Source: an uncultured Kiloniellaceae bacterium (GTDB lineage: Bacteria > Pseudomonadota > Alphaproteobacteria > Kiloniellales > Kiloniellaceae). Taken from it: a stretch of 64,000 nucleotides of DNA. The stretch spans positions 558,001 through 622,000 of the forward strand of contig CANMQP010000012.1 in NCBI GenBank assembly GCA_947500035.1. Reading direction: 5' to 3'. Positions 1-8,628 of the stretch are shown here, piece by piece. The stretch's first letter is position 1. The number at the start of each line of letters is the position of its first letter. The position numbers and the translations under genes are program-made. The notes under the pieces are model-generated. The model worked only from the letters and a program-made list of their open reading frames with translations. It was not told where the DNA came from and ran no database searches.

Positions 1-1
1 A

Positions 2-106
2 GAACTCGGCGCGAACGCGGTCATCGGTGTCGATCTGGATTACGAAACCGTCGGCGACTCCATGCTGATGGTCAGCGCCAACGGCACGGCCGTGCGCGTC
101 GAGTAA
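2..106 (+). CDS. YbjQ/UPF0145 family protein, C-terminal end (partial)
   Basis: This is the last 34 codons of a gene that begins before the window; it ends with TAA at 104-106. The visible residues include [16 protein letters not shown] and a closing [11 protein letters not shown] segment. That is the typical C-terminal half of the YbjQ/DUF74 fold, a small pentameric protein of about 105 residues annotated as a putative heavy-metal-binding protein. The function of the family is not well established. The gene converges on the NAD-glutamate dehydrogenase gene. The family call rests on a short segment but the pattern is distinctive. Confidence 0.75.
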   Translation, partial: ELGANAVIGVDLDYETVGDSMLMVSANGTAVRVE

Positions 107-127
107 CGCCTTACGCGCAACCGCGAC

Positions 128-154
128 CGCTCTTAAAGACCTCAGCGAAGAGCG
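128..154. repeat. Inverted repeat between convergent genes
   Basis: CGCTCTT (128-134) and AAGAGCG (148-154) form a 7-bp perfect stem with a 13-base loop, placed between two convergent stop codons. No T-run follows on either strand, so it may be a weak bidirectional terminator or a chance hairpin. Confidence 0.3.
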
Positions 155-169
155 ATCGCATCACAAAAC

Positions 170-3100
170 TTAACCCTCGACCAGAGACTTGAGCTGCCTG
201 TTGGCAACCGCAAGCATCGCCAGATCCGGATTCCCGGCGGCATTGAGTTCCGCCAGAAGCTGTTCGGTCCGGGCCACGATCGTGCGGCGCTCATTTGCCC
301 AGCTGTGGATGACCTCGTCCGCCTCGACCTTGCCCTTTACGGCATCGAGCACGCGCGATGTCAAAGCGCTCTGATGCCCATAAAGGTCGTCGACGATGGC
401 TGTGACCGCAAGCTTATCCCAGGCTGAGTCGCTGGGCAGGCGGCGTGCCGCGCGCCGCAGCCAGTCGAACCCGAAACGGTCACCGATGGCGAAGTAGATC
501 TTTCCGGCCTGTTCGACCGGCAGTTTGGCCTGCTGCGCCGCGGACACAATGTCCCCGGCGGCAAAGAGAAGCGGCAGGCTTGCAACCTGGCTGGCAAGTT
601 CTTCAGGAACGCCTTGGGCCCGGTATTCCTTGGTTCGCACCGAGAGCAGACGCCGGGTCTCCAGGGACAGCATGGCCTTCAAATCTTGGGCCAGTTCTGC
701 AATCGGCTTGCCGTAGGTCTTCAGGTTCTTTTCGATGCCCAGGGGATGTTCGGAGTTGCGGAGGAACCAGACCGTCGCTTGCTCGATCAGGCGGCCGGTA
801 TCCACCAGCATGCCCGCCTGCACGTCGGCGCCGACCTTGTTGTCGAGTGCCTCAACCTGGGCGAAGAGGTCACGCAGACCGAAAACCTCGCAAACGATGT
901 TATAGGCGCGTGCGATCTCGGATGCCGGCATCCCGGTCTTTTCCTTCACCTCATGAACGAAGGTAATGCCGACCCGGTTGACCATATCGTTGGTCACCAC
1001 GGTCGCGATGATTTCGCGGCGCAGGCGGTGCCGGGAGATCGGCTCTGCATAGTCCTTGCCCAGGACCTTGGGGAAGTAGTTGGTCAGAGCGCCGGCCATG
1101 TAGGCAGCGTCCGGCAGATCCGATGCCAAGAGCTCTTCATAGAGCGTGATCTTGGCATAGGACAGCAGCACCGAGAGCTCCGGCCGCGTCAGACCCGCAC
1201 CCTGCTTCAAGCGCTCCGTAATGGTCTCGTCATCAGGCAGGAACTCGATCGCCCGATTCAAGTCGCCCTGTTTCTCGAGCACGCGCATGTAACGCGCAAA
1301 GCGGTCCAGCAGATGGGCACCCAATCCCCAGGTGACCGTGATCGCCTGGGTCTGCAGGTAATTGTCCCGCAGCACCAGCTCCGCCACCTCGTCGGTCATC
1401 TTTTCCAGCAGCTTGTCGCGCTGCTTGCGCGTCATATCGCCGGATTCTTCAATATCGCCCAAAAGGATCTTGATGTTCACTTCGTGGTCGGAACAGTCCA
1501 CACCGGCCGAGTTATCGATGGAGTCTGTGTTGCTGCGCCCGCCGTGCTGGGCGTATTCGATCCGCGCAAGTTGCGTCATGCCCAGGTTGGCGCCCTCGCC
1601 AATCACTTTGCAGCGCAGTTCCTTGGCACTAATGCGCAGGGCATCGTTCGCCCGGTCGCCCGCGTCGGCATTGGTTTCCTGACTCGATTTCACATAGGTC
1701 CCGATGCCGCCGAACCAGAGCAGCTCGACCTCGGACAGAAGGATTGCGCGCAACAACTCGACAGGCGTCAGCTTGTCTTCCTTGATATCGAACAGCGCTT
1801 TCATCTCTTTGGAGATGGTGAGCGACTTGGCGCTGCGGTCGAAGATCCCGCCGCCTTTTGAGATCAGCTTCTCGTCATAATCCGTCCAGGCCGAACGTGG
1901 CAGTTCGAAGAGGCGCTTGCGCTCTGCGAAGGAGCTTGCCGGATCCGGATCCGGGTCCACAAAGATATGCATATGGTTGAAGGCCGCGACCATCTTGATC
2001 TGCTCGGACAGCAGCATGCCGTTGCCGAAGACGTCGCCGGACATATCGCCGACGCCAATACAGGTAAAGGTCTCGGTCTGGGTATCCTTGCCCATTTCAC
2101 GGAAGTGGCGTTTCACCGACTCCCAGGCGCCGCGGGCCGTGATGCCCATTTTCTTATGGTCGTAACCGGCGGAACCGCCCGAAGCGAAGGCATCGTCGAG
2201 CCAGAAGCCATAGTCCTTGGAGACACCGTTCGCGATATCAGAGAAGGTCGCCGTTCCCTTATCCGCGGCCACGACCAGATAGGGATCGTCCGCATCACGC
2301 CGGACCACGAAATCCGGCGGTGTCAGTTCACCGACCTGCAGATTGTCGGTGATATCCAGAAGACCGCGAATGAAGGTCTTGTAGCATTCGATGCCCTCGG
2401 CCAGGAGGGCTTCACGGCCCTCTTCTGCTGCCGGTGGCTGCTTGACGACGAAACCGCCCTTCGAGCCAACCGGCACGATCACCGCGTTTTTTACCTGTTG
2501 CGCTTTCACCAGCCCCAGGATCTCGGTCCGGAAATCCTCGCGCCGGTCCGACCAGCGAAGTCCACCGCGCGCAACCATGCCGAACCGCAGATGCACGCCT
2601 TCGATCCGCGGACTGTAGACGAAGATTTCGCGAAACGGGCGCGGTAAAGGAAGCTCGTCGATGTTGCGCGAATCCAGTTTGAACGAGAGGTAGCTTTTCG
2701 GACCGCCGTCCTCGGCAATCTGCGCAAAGTTGGTGCGCAGCGTGCACTCGATGCAATTCAGGAAACGCCGGATAATCCGATCCTCGTCCAGGTTGCTGAC
2801 CTGGTCCAGCAGGGCGCGGATTTCCTCAACGATCTTCTGGGCGTCGGAATCCCTTTCATCATTACTGCGCTCGTCGCCGATGTTCTGTGCGAAACGGCAC
2901 TGAAAAAGCTCGACGAGCAGATGCGTGATTTTTGAGTTCCCGGCCAGGGTCTCTTCCATGTAAGCCTGACTGAAGGGAATCTGGGCTTGGCGAAGATACT
3001 TGCAGTAGGCGCGCAGGATCGTGATCTCCCGCGCTGTCAGGCCCGCTTTCAGAACCAGCCTGTTGAAGCCGTCGTTTTCCATCTCTCTGCGCCAGACCTT

Positions 3101-5017
3101 GGCGAAGGCTTCATGGAAAGCCCGCTTGATCGAGGGGATGTCGATTTCGTCGCCGTCCTGGGTCACCATCTGGAAGTCGTGCATCCAGACAGGTTTGTCG
3201 GCTTTCAGGGGATGAATACTGTAGGGATTCTCGCTGATGACCTTCAAGCCCATGTTCTCCAGCATGGGCAGAACGTCGGAGAGCGGAACCGGCTGATCGG
3301 CGATATAGAGCTTGAAGTGCAGGCGGTGTGCCTCGGCCTCCAGCGGACGGTAGAGGTTCATCGAGAGGCCGCCGCTCTCATGCGCCTCGTCGATCCGCGT
3401 GACGTCGAACGCCGCATCGTGTTCGTTGAAGTGGTCCTGATAGCTCGCCGGGAAGGCCTTGGAGAAACGGCGCAGACTGCTGATGCCGCGTTCTTCGCCC
3501 CGGTCTTCGATCAGCGCTTCTTCCAGCCTGTCGACCCATGAGCGGCCGGCCTCCGCCAGCTTATGTTCAAGGGACGCATGATCCACGTCCGGGATTTCGC
3601 CCCGGGTGGTTTTCACGATGATGTGCAGACGCGCCAGGGCTTCGTCCGTAAGGTGCGTGTAAAAGGCCGTGATCGAGCCTTTGAAGGCCTCTGCAATAAT
3701 CGTCTGCATACGCAGCCGCAAAGTACTGTCGTAGCGGTCGCGCGGCACGTAGAGCAGGCAGGATACGAAACGTTCGAAGGGATCGCGGCGCAAGAAGAGC
3801 GCGATCCGCTGACGCTCCTGAAGGTGGAGGACGCCCATTGCAGTGTCGAAGAGTTCGTCTTCGGTCGACTGAAAGAGCTCGTCGCGCGGATAGCTCTCCA
3901 GAATGTGGCTCAAAGCCTTGCCGTCATGACTGCCGGGGGCGAAGCCCGAGCGTCCGATCAGATTATCGACCTTCTTTTGCAGCAACGGAATATCGCGGGG
4001 TGAACGGGAATAGGCGGCGGACGTGAAAAGACCGATGAAGAGGCGCTCACCGACCACGTTGCCTTTTGAGTCGTACCTCTTGATCGCGACGGTATCCATA
4101 TGCACTGCGCGATGCACACTGGAGCGGCTGTTGGCCTTTGTGACCCGCAGCAGATCGGATTTTTTGACGAAGTCCTGAATGTCGGCAGGCAAGCTGCCAA
4201 GGTTGCGCAATCCGTCGAAAACCTGAAACGAGGTATCGCGCAGAACGCCGAGACCAACGTCATCCAGGACTTTGGAGACGGCCTTCTGGCCTTTGCCTTC
4301 GAAGCGGTATTCGCGGTAGCCGAGATAGGTGAAGTGATCGTCATTGAGCCATTTCAGGAAAGCGACGCCTTCTTTGATCTCGGCTTCAGGGATGGAGGGC
4401 GGACTTTTCTCGAGGTCCGAGATGATCCCGGTCATCTGACTGCGCATGGATTGCCAGTCATCCACGGCAACGCGCACATCCTGCAGCACCTTTTCCAGAC
4501 GATCGCGGAACTCGGCCTGCTGCTCGGCGGGCTGCTCACTGATTTGCAGCTGCATGACCGACTCACGGCCATCGCCTTTGATGTCTTCAAACAGCGTCTT
4601 CAGTTTGCCTTTTGCGTCGCGCTCCACCCTGATCATCGGATGAATGACCAGGAAGACCTCGGCTTCGAGCTGTCCGATGGCCGCAGTCACGGAGTCGACC
4701 AGGAACGGCATGTCGTCGTTAATGATTTCGACAATAGTGTGTGAAGACTTCCAGCCAAATTCTTCGGGCCGGGGGTTATAGACCCGGACCTTGGCCTCGC
4801 CGTTGTTGCGTTGCTGCGCCTGGCCCCAAAGCGACAGAGCGGCACCGTAAAGATTATCGAGGGATTCATCGACAAGATCGTCCGGCGCGACGTTGGCATA
4901 AAGCTGCTTGATAAAACGAACGGCATGCTCCGCGCGCTTTTTTTCAAGACGTTTTGCCGCCCGCTTGCAAAGGGTCTCGATGATTTCCGATTTATGCTCT
5001 TCGGCGTGACTTGCCAT
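170..5017 (-). CDS. gdhB: NAD-specific glutamate dehydrogenase, large (about 180 kDa) type
   Basis: This enzyme deaminates glutamate to 2-oxoglutarate and ammonium with NAD+, a catabolic entry of glutamate-family amino acids into the TCA cycle. At 1,615 residues it matches the large NAD-GDH family (Bac_GDH), not the roughly 450-residue hexameric enzymes. The catalytic half is recognisable near residues 820-865, with LRWSDRREDFRTEILGLVKA followed by VIVPVGSKGGFVVK around residue 847, including the conserved lysine-rich glutamate-binding segment. The long N-terminal ACT-like and C-terminal regulatory regions are present and uninterrupted. The ATG at 5017 is preceded by a strong GGGGGGAG ribosome-binding site 7 bases upstream. 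The gene is monocistronic and convergent with the YbjQ-like gene. Allosteric control is usual in the family but cannot be read from the sequence. The gene symbol follows usage in Pseudomonas and relatives. Confidence 0.95.
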   Translation of the reverse strand: MASHAEEHKSEIIETLCKRAAKRLEKKRAEHAVRFIKQLYANVAPDDLVDESLDNLYGAALSLWGQAQQRNNGEAKVRVYNPRPEEFGWKSSHTIVEIINDDMPFLVDSVTAAIGQLEAEVFLVIHPMIRVERDAKGKLKTLFEDIKGDGRESVMQLQISEQPAEQQAEFRDRLEKVLQDVRVAVDDWQSMRSQMTGIISDLEKSPPSIPEAEIKEGVAFLKWLNDDHFTYLGYREYRFEGKGQKAVSKVLDDVGLGVLRDTSFQVFDGLRNLGSLPADIQDFVKKSDLLRVTKANSRSSVHRAVHMDTVAIKRYDSKGNVVGERLFIGLFTSAAYSRSPRDIPLLQKKVDNLIGRSGFAPGSHDGKALSHILESYPRDELFQSTEDELFDTAMGVLHLQERQRIALFLRRDPFERFVSCLLYVPRDRYDSTLRLRMQTIIAEAFKGSITAFYTHLTDEALARLHIIVKTTRGEIPDVDHASLEHKLAEAGRSWVDRLEEALIEDRGEERGISSLRRFSKAFPASYQDHFNEHDAAFDVTRIDEAHESGGLSMNLYRPLEAEAHRLHFKLYIADQPVPLSDVLPMLENMGLKVISENPYSIHPLKADKPVWMHDFQMVTQDGDEIDIPSIKRAFHEAFAKVWRREMENDGFNRLVLKAGLTAREITILRAYCKYLRQAQIPFSQAYMEETLAGNSKITHLLVELFQCRFAQNIGDERSNDERDSDAQKIVEEIRALLDQVSNLDEDRIIRRFLNCIECTLRTNFAQIAEDGGPKSYLSFKLDSRNIDELPLPRPFREIFVYSPRIEGVHLRFGMVARGGLRWSDRREDFRTEILGLVKAQQVKNAVIVPVGSKGGFVVKQPPAAEEGREALLAEGIECYKTFIRGLLDITDNLQVGELTPPDFVVRRDADDPYLVVAADKGTATFSDIANGVSKDYGFWLDDAFASGGSAGYDHKKMGITARGAWESVKRHFREMGKDTQTETFTCIGVGDMSGDVFGNGMLLSEQIKMVAAFNHMHIFVDPDPDPASSFAERKRLFELPRSAWTDYDEKLISKGGGIFDRSAKSLTISKEMKALFDIKEDKLTPVELLRAILLSEVELLWFGGIGTYVKSSQETNADAGDRANDALRISAKELRCKVIGEGANLGMTQLARIEYAQHGGRSNTDSIDNSAGVDCSDHEVNIKILLGDIEESGDMTRKQRDKLLEKMTDEVAELVLRDNYLQTQAITVTWGLGAHLLDRFARYMRVLEKQGDLNRAIEFLPDDETITERLKQGAGLTRPELSVLLSYAKITLYEELLASDLPDAAYMAGALTNYFPKVLGKDYAEPISRHRLRREIIATVVTNDMVNRVGITFVHEVKEKTGMPASEIARAYNIVCEVFGLRDLFAQVEALDNKVGADVQAGMLVDTGRLIEQATVWFLRNSEHPLGIEKNLKTYGKPIAELAQDLKAMLSLETRRLLSVRTKEYRAQGVPEELASQVASLPLLFAAGDIVSAAQQAKLPVEQAGKIYFAIGDRFGFDWLRRAARRLPSDSAWDKLAVTAIVDDLYGHQSALTSRVLDAVKGKVEADEVIHSWANERRTIVARTEQLLAELNAAGNPDLAMLAVANRQLKSLVEG

Positions 5018-5423
5018 TTTCGCGCTCCCCCCGGAATGCGGGCCGCTTGATCTGCGTGCTGCCCGTTGTTCGTGTCACCTCAATTGAGGCTATAGCATTC
5101 TTTGGTTAATGGGGAGTAGCTATCAGAAGGAATTGAGTTTTTTACAGGAAAACTGAGTCAAATTTTCGTATGCGGGCGGTCCTTGCCACAGAGGCCGAAG
5201 CGCGACCCGTGAGGCCCGTTCAACTCTCCGGCTCGGGCTAAACCAGATATTAAACCTATTGTGGCTTACTGCGGACCTGTCTGGAAAAGGCATTCAGTTG
5301 GAACAAAACCCACTGAAACTTAAAAGCTTTTCCAGATCCCGGCGGTCCTGGACAAGCATTCGGCAGATCTAAGGGTAACCAGACGACATATACGAAATCA
5401 GACGGTAAGCGGTCGGACCTGAT
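5018..5423. other. Intergenic region upstream of gdhB and of a small membrane protein
   Basis: About 400 bases between divergent genes. It is visibly more AT-rich near 5090-5170 and must hold the gdhB promoter. I see no convincing sigma-70 pair, RNA gene or coding frame in it. Confidence 0.5.
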
Positions 5424-5594
5424 ATGAGCAACAGTGAACCTAAGGCGGGCTTTGAGTTCGCCGCGGCAGGCAGTTCGGGGGGCGGATACAAGCGCTCCTG
5501 GCGTGCGATTGTGACGTCAATCGTGACCATTGCAACCGGGACGGTGGCCGTCGGCTTGGGCCTTCTCTACCTCCTGGTTTCGGCGCCTCATTAA
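5424..5594 (+). CDS. Small single-pass membrane protein, unknown function
   Basis: An ATG-started frame of 56 codons ending in TAA at 5592-5594. The N-terminal 25 residues are polar and glycine-rich (GSSGGGYKRSWR). They are followed by one hydrophobic segment of about 27 residues (roughly 29-54: AIVTSIVTIATG onward to LGLLYLLV), then a three-residue tail. The positive KR before the helix suggests the N-terminus is cytoplasmic. There is no clear Shine-Dalgarno, and I recognise no family. It stands alone about 100 bases before the first PAS_5 gene and on the same strand, so cotranscription is possible. The combination of a compositionally sensible soluble head and one clean membrane helix argues that the frame is real. 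Confidence 0.5.
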   Translation: MSNSEPKAGFEFAAAGSSGGGYKRSWRAIVTSIVTIATGTVAVGLGLLYLLVSAPH

Positions 5595-5695
5595 TCGGCG
5601 GGAGAGACGCCGTAGAACCTTGCAACAGGCTGTTAAGAACCCTGCTATAGATGATAAAATCATAACTGTTCTATCAAATGAGTTAGTCTAGCGAA

Positions 5696-6223
5696 GTGAA
5701 AAACACGCGACAGGATCGAAGGGGCCTGCGCTTTTCCGGTCGCCGTCTCAGCCAGAAAAGAACCCTGCAGGTCATTGGCTCCGGTGAGCCGCTGCCTGAA
5801 TCCGCGGACATCAAACTGACGCGGATGCTGAGCTATTGGCGGTCCCTCGCCGACGAAGGCGACTTCCCGACTCGAAATGCGATCGACCCTCTCTCGATCC
5901 CCGAACTTCTTCCCTACATACTGCTACTTGATGTTGAAAATCAGGATTTCCGCTTCCGGCTCGTGGGGGAAGCGGTCAACGCGCGTTACGGCGGACAAAT
6001 CAAGGGACAAAGCCTGACCGAACTGCTTGAAGGACAGATCCTGGCGGAAACCCTGGATGAGCATTTTTGCTGTATCGGCCATGTCGCGCCAGTCTTCACC
6101 CGCAATACGATCTACACCGTCGACAGCGATGACATGAAACTCTATCAGCGGCTGATACTTCCCTTGTCGGACAACGGAACAGACGTCGGATCCATTGCGG
6201 GTGTCATGCACTTCGAGGCATGA
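5696..6223 (+). CDS. PAS_5 domain protein (first of two)
   Basis: A 175-residue protein with a single PAS-like fold of the PAS_5 (formerly DUF1495) type, common in Rhodospirillales. The region LPYILLLDVENQDFRFRLVG (about residues 76-95) and the following GQSLTELLEGQ segment are the family landmarks, with a closing LPLSDNGTDVGSIAGVM strand near the C-terminus. No histidine kinase, GGDEF or HTH output domain is attached, so any signalling role needs a partner. The start used is GTG at 5696; the first 40 residues are basic and poorly conserved-looking, so a later start is possible. It is followed at 435 bases by a second PAS_5 gene on the same strand, suggesting an old duplication. Ligand and function are unknown. 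Confidence 0.75.
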   Translation: MKNTRQDRRGLRFSGRRLSQKRTLQVIGSGEPLPESADIKLTRMLSYWRSLADEGDFPTRNAIDPLSIPELLPYILLLDVENQDFRFRLVGEAVNARYGGQIKGQSLTELLEGQILAETLDEHFCCIGHVAPVFTRNTIYTVDSDDMKLYQRLILPLSDNGTDVGSIAGVMHFEA

Positions 6224-6657
6224 GGCCCGCGGAAAATCAGTCCTGATCAACCTGCGCCTGGAGATAGGTTTCCCCGGTCTCCCCCGACCAGGGATCACGA
6301 TAGGCTTGATCGGAAAAGCCTATCACCGGGGCTTGGCCGAAGACAATTTCTGCGCGCAAAATCCATCACTATCTTGCCGAGAAAATTGAATTTTTAGGAT
6401 GTCGTTCACCATTTGGGCCTAGCTTTGCAACAGCCATGGATTTAATCTGATTGAAGTGTATATTTCTTAGAAAGGTCGAATCTCCATTTTACAACCGACA
6501 CTTAGCCATCGACCAACTCTGGTGGTGTGTTGCTTGCCAAGCCCGTATCGGCGGATTGAAATCGCGCGGAGGCGTTTCCGGCAATTCGGCCCGATTGATC
6601 TGATCGGACCGCTTGACCCGGGAAGGTCGAGAGTAGAAGAAAATAAGGAAAGAAGCG
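6224..6657. other. Intergenic region between the two PAS_5 genes
   Basis: It contains one hairpin-like inverted repeat (ATAGGCTT at about 6300-6307 against AAGCCTAT ending at about 6323) without a T-run, and an AT-rich stretch at 6380-6480 that could carry the promoter of the second PAS_5 gene. No coding frame is convincing. Confidence 0.4.
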
Positions 6658-7167
6658 ATGTATTCCGTCACTGTCACAAGTGATACGGCGGAAAATCAGG
6701 TTTCGGACACCCTCCCGGAACAGGCGGAAGAGCATCTGAAATGGGCTGTCCGCTATTGGGATGAACATCGGGGCCATAGAGCCATGCCCGCCCGCGGTGA
6801 TGTCGATCCCATGGATTTTCCACGACTGCTTCCGACGACCTATCTGCTTGAGCGAACACCCAATGACAACTTCATAGTGCGCGTTGCCGGAACCCGCTTC
6901 CGCGAGGTCTACGGGCGTGAAGTCACCGGTGAGAAAATCAGCGAATTCATCCCCAGCGATTCAGGCCGGGATTTCCATCATGATGTCGAACTCTGCTGCA
7001 AACATATCGGCCCGGTGTTTCGCGATGGCCGCGCCAACTGGCGCCCGTCGGGCGTCGCCACCCGGTTTCAGCGGGTCATGCTGCCGCTCGGCGATCGCGA
7101 TAGCTTCGTCGATCACCTGTTGGGCTTCGCAATCTTTTTCGATGAAGACGGCGTCCCAGAAATCTAG
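6658..7167 (+). CDS. PAS_5 domain protein (second of two)
   Basis: A 169-residue paralogue of the preceding PAS_5 protein. Shared architecture: an N-terminal helix with a WDEHRG motif (YWRSLADEG in the first copy), then a DP.(D/S).(P) segment, LLPTTYLLERTPNDNFIVRV (about residues 58-77) matching LLPYILLLDVENQDFRFRLV, and a terminal LPLGDRDSFVDHLLGFAIFF strand. ATG at 6658 is preceded by AAGGAAAG at a suitable distance. No output domain is present. As a stand-alone sensor-like domain its role is unknown; it could be a regulatory ligand-binding module or act in trans on a kinase elsewhere. Confidence 0.75.
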   Translation: MYSVTVTSDTAENQVSDTLPEQAEEHLKWAVRYWDEHRGHRAMPARGDVDPMDFPRLLPTTYLLERTPNDNFIVRVAGTRFREVYGREVTGEKISEFIPSDSGRDFHHDVELCCKHIGPVFRDGRANWRPSGVATRFQRVMLPLGDRDSFVDHLLGFAIFFDEDGVPEI

Positions 7168-7187
7168 AGCCGAAAGCTAGAGTCGAA

Positions 7188-7221
7188 ACCCAGACCAAAA
7201 ACCCAGACCAAAAACCCAGAA
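7188..7221 (+). repeat. Short tandem repeat, 13-bp unit, about 2.6 copies
   Basis: The unit ACCCAGACCAAAA occurs at 7188-7200 and 7201-7213, followed by a partial third copy (ACCCAGAA) at 7214-7221. It lies just after the second PAS_5 gene and before a palindromic intergenic element. Confidence 0.8.
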
Positions 7222-7251
7222 CTGATATTGAGCAGACCGGCGGCAGATACC

Positions 7252-7392
7252 CTAGAGCAGATCCGGTTTAGATGGAATCGCCTTCGGCGATCCGTCGCAC
7301 CGGTGAATCTGCTCTAACACTATGATGTAGAGCGGGTTCACATGTTTTATCGAAAACACAGAGTGTTTCCGTTAAAACATGACGCGCTCTAG
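7252..7392 (-). repeat. Bipartite palindromic intergenic element, copy 1 (inverted orientation)
   Basis: A 141-bp element bounded by CTAG at both ends. It consists of two adjacent imperfect palindromes. Module A (7252-7316) has outer arms TAGAGCAGAT / ATCTGCTCTA and an inner ATCGCC-TTC-GGCGAT hairpin. Module B (7326-7392) has arms TAGAGCG / CGCTCTA and CATGTTTTA / TAAAACATG. Related elements lie at 45551-45697 and 63548-63688, where the order of the modules on the + strand is B then A, so this copy is inverted. The right edge supplies the stop codon of the following leftward gene. Confidence 0.85.
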
Positions 7393-8600
7393 ATTTCGCC
7401 GGATAGAAACGCGGCTTCGAAGGGAAAGTCGCTCATCACCTCGATCCCCTGCTCCGTGACCAGCACCTGTTGCTCCAGCTTCACCCCCTCGCCGCCGTCT
7501 TCGTGGCCGATGTAGCTCTCGACCGAGAGCACCATGTTGGGCTCGACGACCCCGTCGTAGTTCACTCCGCCATCGTAATCGGCATTCTGAACGATGTAGG
7601 GATACTCGCCGGTCAGGCCGGTGCCGTGCATCAGCAGATAGTAGCGCCGCGCGTAATACGGCTCCGGGATGACCCAGGCGGCCTCGGTGATTTCACGAAA
7701 TGAGCGTCCGGCTTTGATCAGAGCCATGTTGTGATGAACCTGTTCATAGGCCAGGCGATAAAGCGTCTTTTGTGTGGCGCTCGGCATCCCGTCGCCACAG
7801 AGAAAACTCCTCGAGAAATCGGCGTAGTAACCGTGCGGACCGACCACATCCGTATCGTGCGCTATGAAATCGCCGGCCATCAGGACTCTGGTTCCGGTTT
7901 CCTGGAACCAGGGGTTCGTGCGTTCCCCCGAGTTCAGAAGCCGTGTCTCGATATAGTCCGCGTCGTTGGCAATCACATGACTGTGGAGCACGGACCAGAG
8001 CTCGTTCTCGCTGATCCCAGGCCGTATGGCCGCACGCAGCTTCCATTCGCCCGCCATCACGCAGGCGACGGAGCGTTTCGAGCAGATAATCTCCTCGGGT
8101 GTTTTGATCGCGCGCGCCCCCTCCACCGGGGCCTGGGCATCGAGAATTTCGAACCCGGCGTCGCGCAGGCATTCGACCGCGCCCGCGTCGATACGTTCCA
8201 GACCGACCCGCCGTTCACCGGGACAGTGCAGGCGCATCAACTCGGCGATATCGCGCGCCCAGGCCTTTGCCGTATCGGCCATCAAGGCCCCGCGCGCGAC
8301 ATAGGAAACCGTTTTGGCGGTCCGGATTTCGTCGATGGCCGGATTGTCTTTTTCCAGATGCGCACAGCCTTCGAATTCGAAGAGGACCACCGGCCCCTCC
8401 TGCGGCACGAAGACATAGCGTGCCGGGTTGCGCAGCAGGAACGGGATCATGTTCCGCGCCCCTGTCGCATAGCGGATGTTGTGAGGGTCGTGCAGAACCA
8501 CAGCCGGCAGGTCGAAGCGTTTCATACTGTCCCGGAGCCGCGCGAGGCGTCCCAGACGCAAAGTTCTCTCATCAGGTGCGGCGGGTGCAGGAAAGTCCAT
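7389..8600 (-). CDS. M24 family (creatinase/prolidase fold) metalloenzyme, DddP-like
   Basis: A 403-residue protein with the N-terminal creatinase domain (DPHNIRYATGARNM motif near residue 35) and the C-terminal pita-bread metal domain. The five M24 metal ligands are present: Asp249, Asp251 (AHDTDVVG), Asp261 (YADFSRSF), His325 (LMHGTGL), then Glu in LSVESYIG and LEQQVLV. The overall pattern resembles the DMSP lyase DddP and its relatives more than ordinary aminopeptidase P. However, the position that holds the catalytic Asp six residues after the metal His in DddP is Gly331 here (HGTGLTGE), so a peptidase- or amidase-like role is as likely. ATG at 8600 is chosen; the frame runs upstream over the preceding gene but without a better start. 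It sits 28 bases after the lyase gene and is probably cotranscribed with it. Confidence 0.85.
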   Translation of the reverse strand: MDFPAPAAPDERTLRLGRLARLRDSMKRFDLPAVVLHDPHNIRYATGARNMIPFLLRNPARYVFVPQEGPVVLFEFEGCAHLEKDNPAIDEIRTAKTVSYVARGALMADTAKAWARDIAELMRLHCPGERRVGLERIDAGAVECLRDAGFEILDAQAPVEGARAIKTPEEIICSKRSVACVMAGEWKLRAAIRPGISENELWSVLHSHVIANDADYIETRLLNSGERTNPWFQETGTRVLMAGDFIAHDTDVVGPHGYYADFSRSFLCGDGMPSATQKTLYRLAYEQVHHNMALIKAGRSFREITEAAWVIPEPYYARRYYLLMHGTGLTGEYPYIVQNADYDGGVNYDGVVEPNMVLSVESYIGHEDGGEGVKLEQQVLVTEQGIEVMSDFPFEAAFLSGEI

Positions 8601-8628
8601 GGCTTCGACCCTGGAATCCGTGTGTACG

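Noticed and set aside
7252-7392. Palindromic element as a rho-independent terminator only
   Set aside because: It has no T-run and is too long and bipartite; two related copies elsewhere show it is a dispersed repeat.
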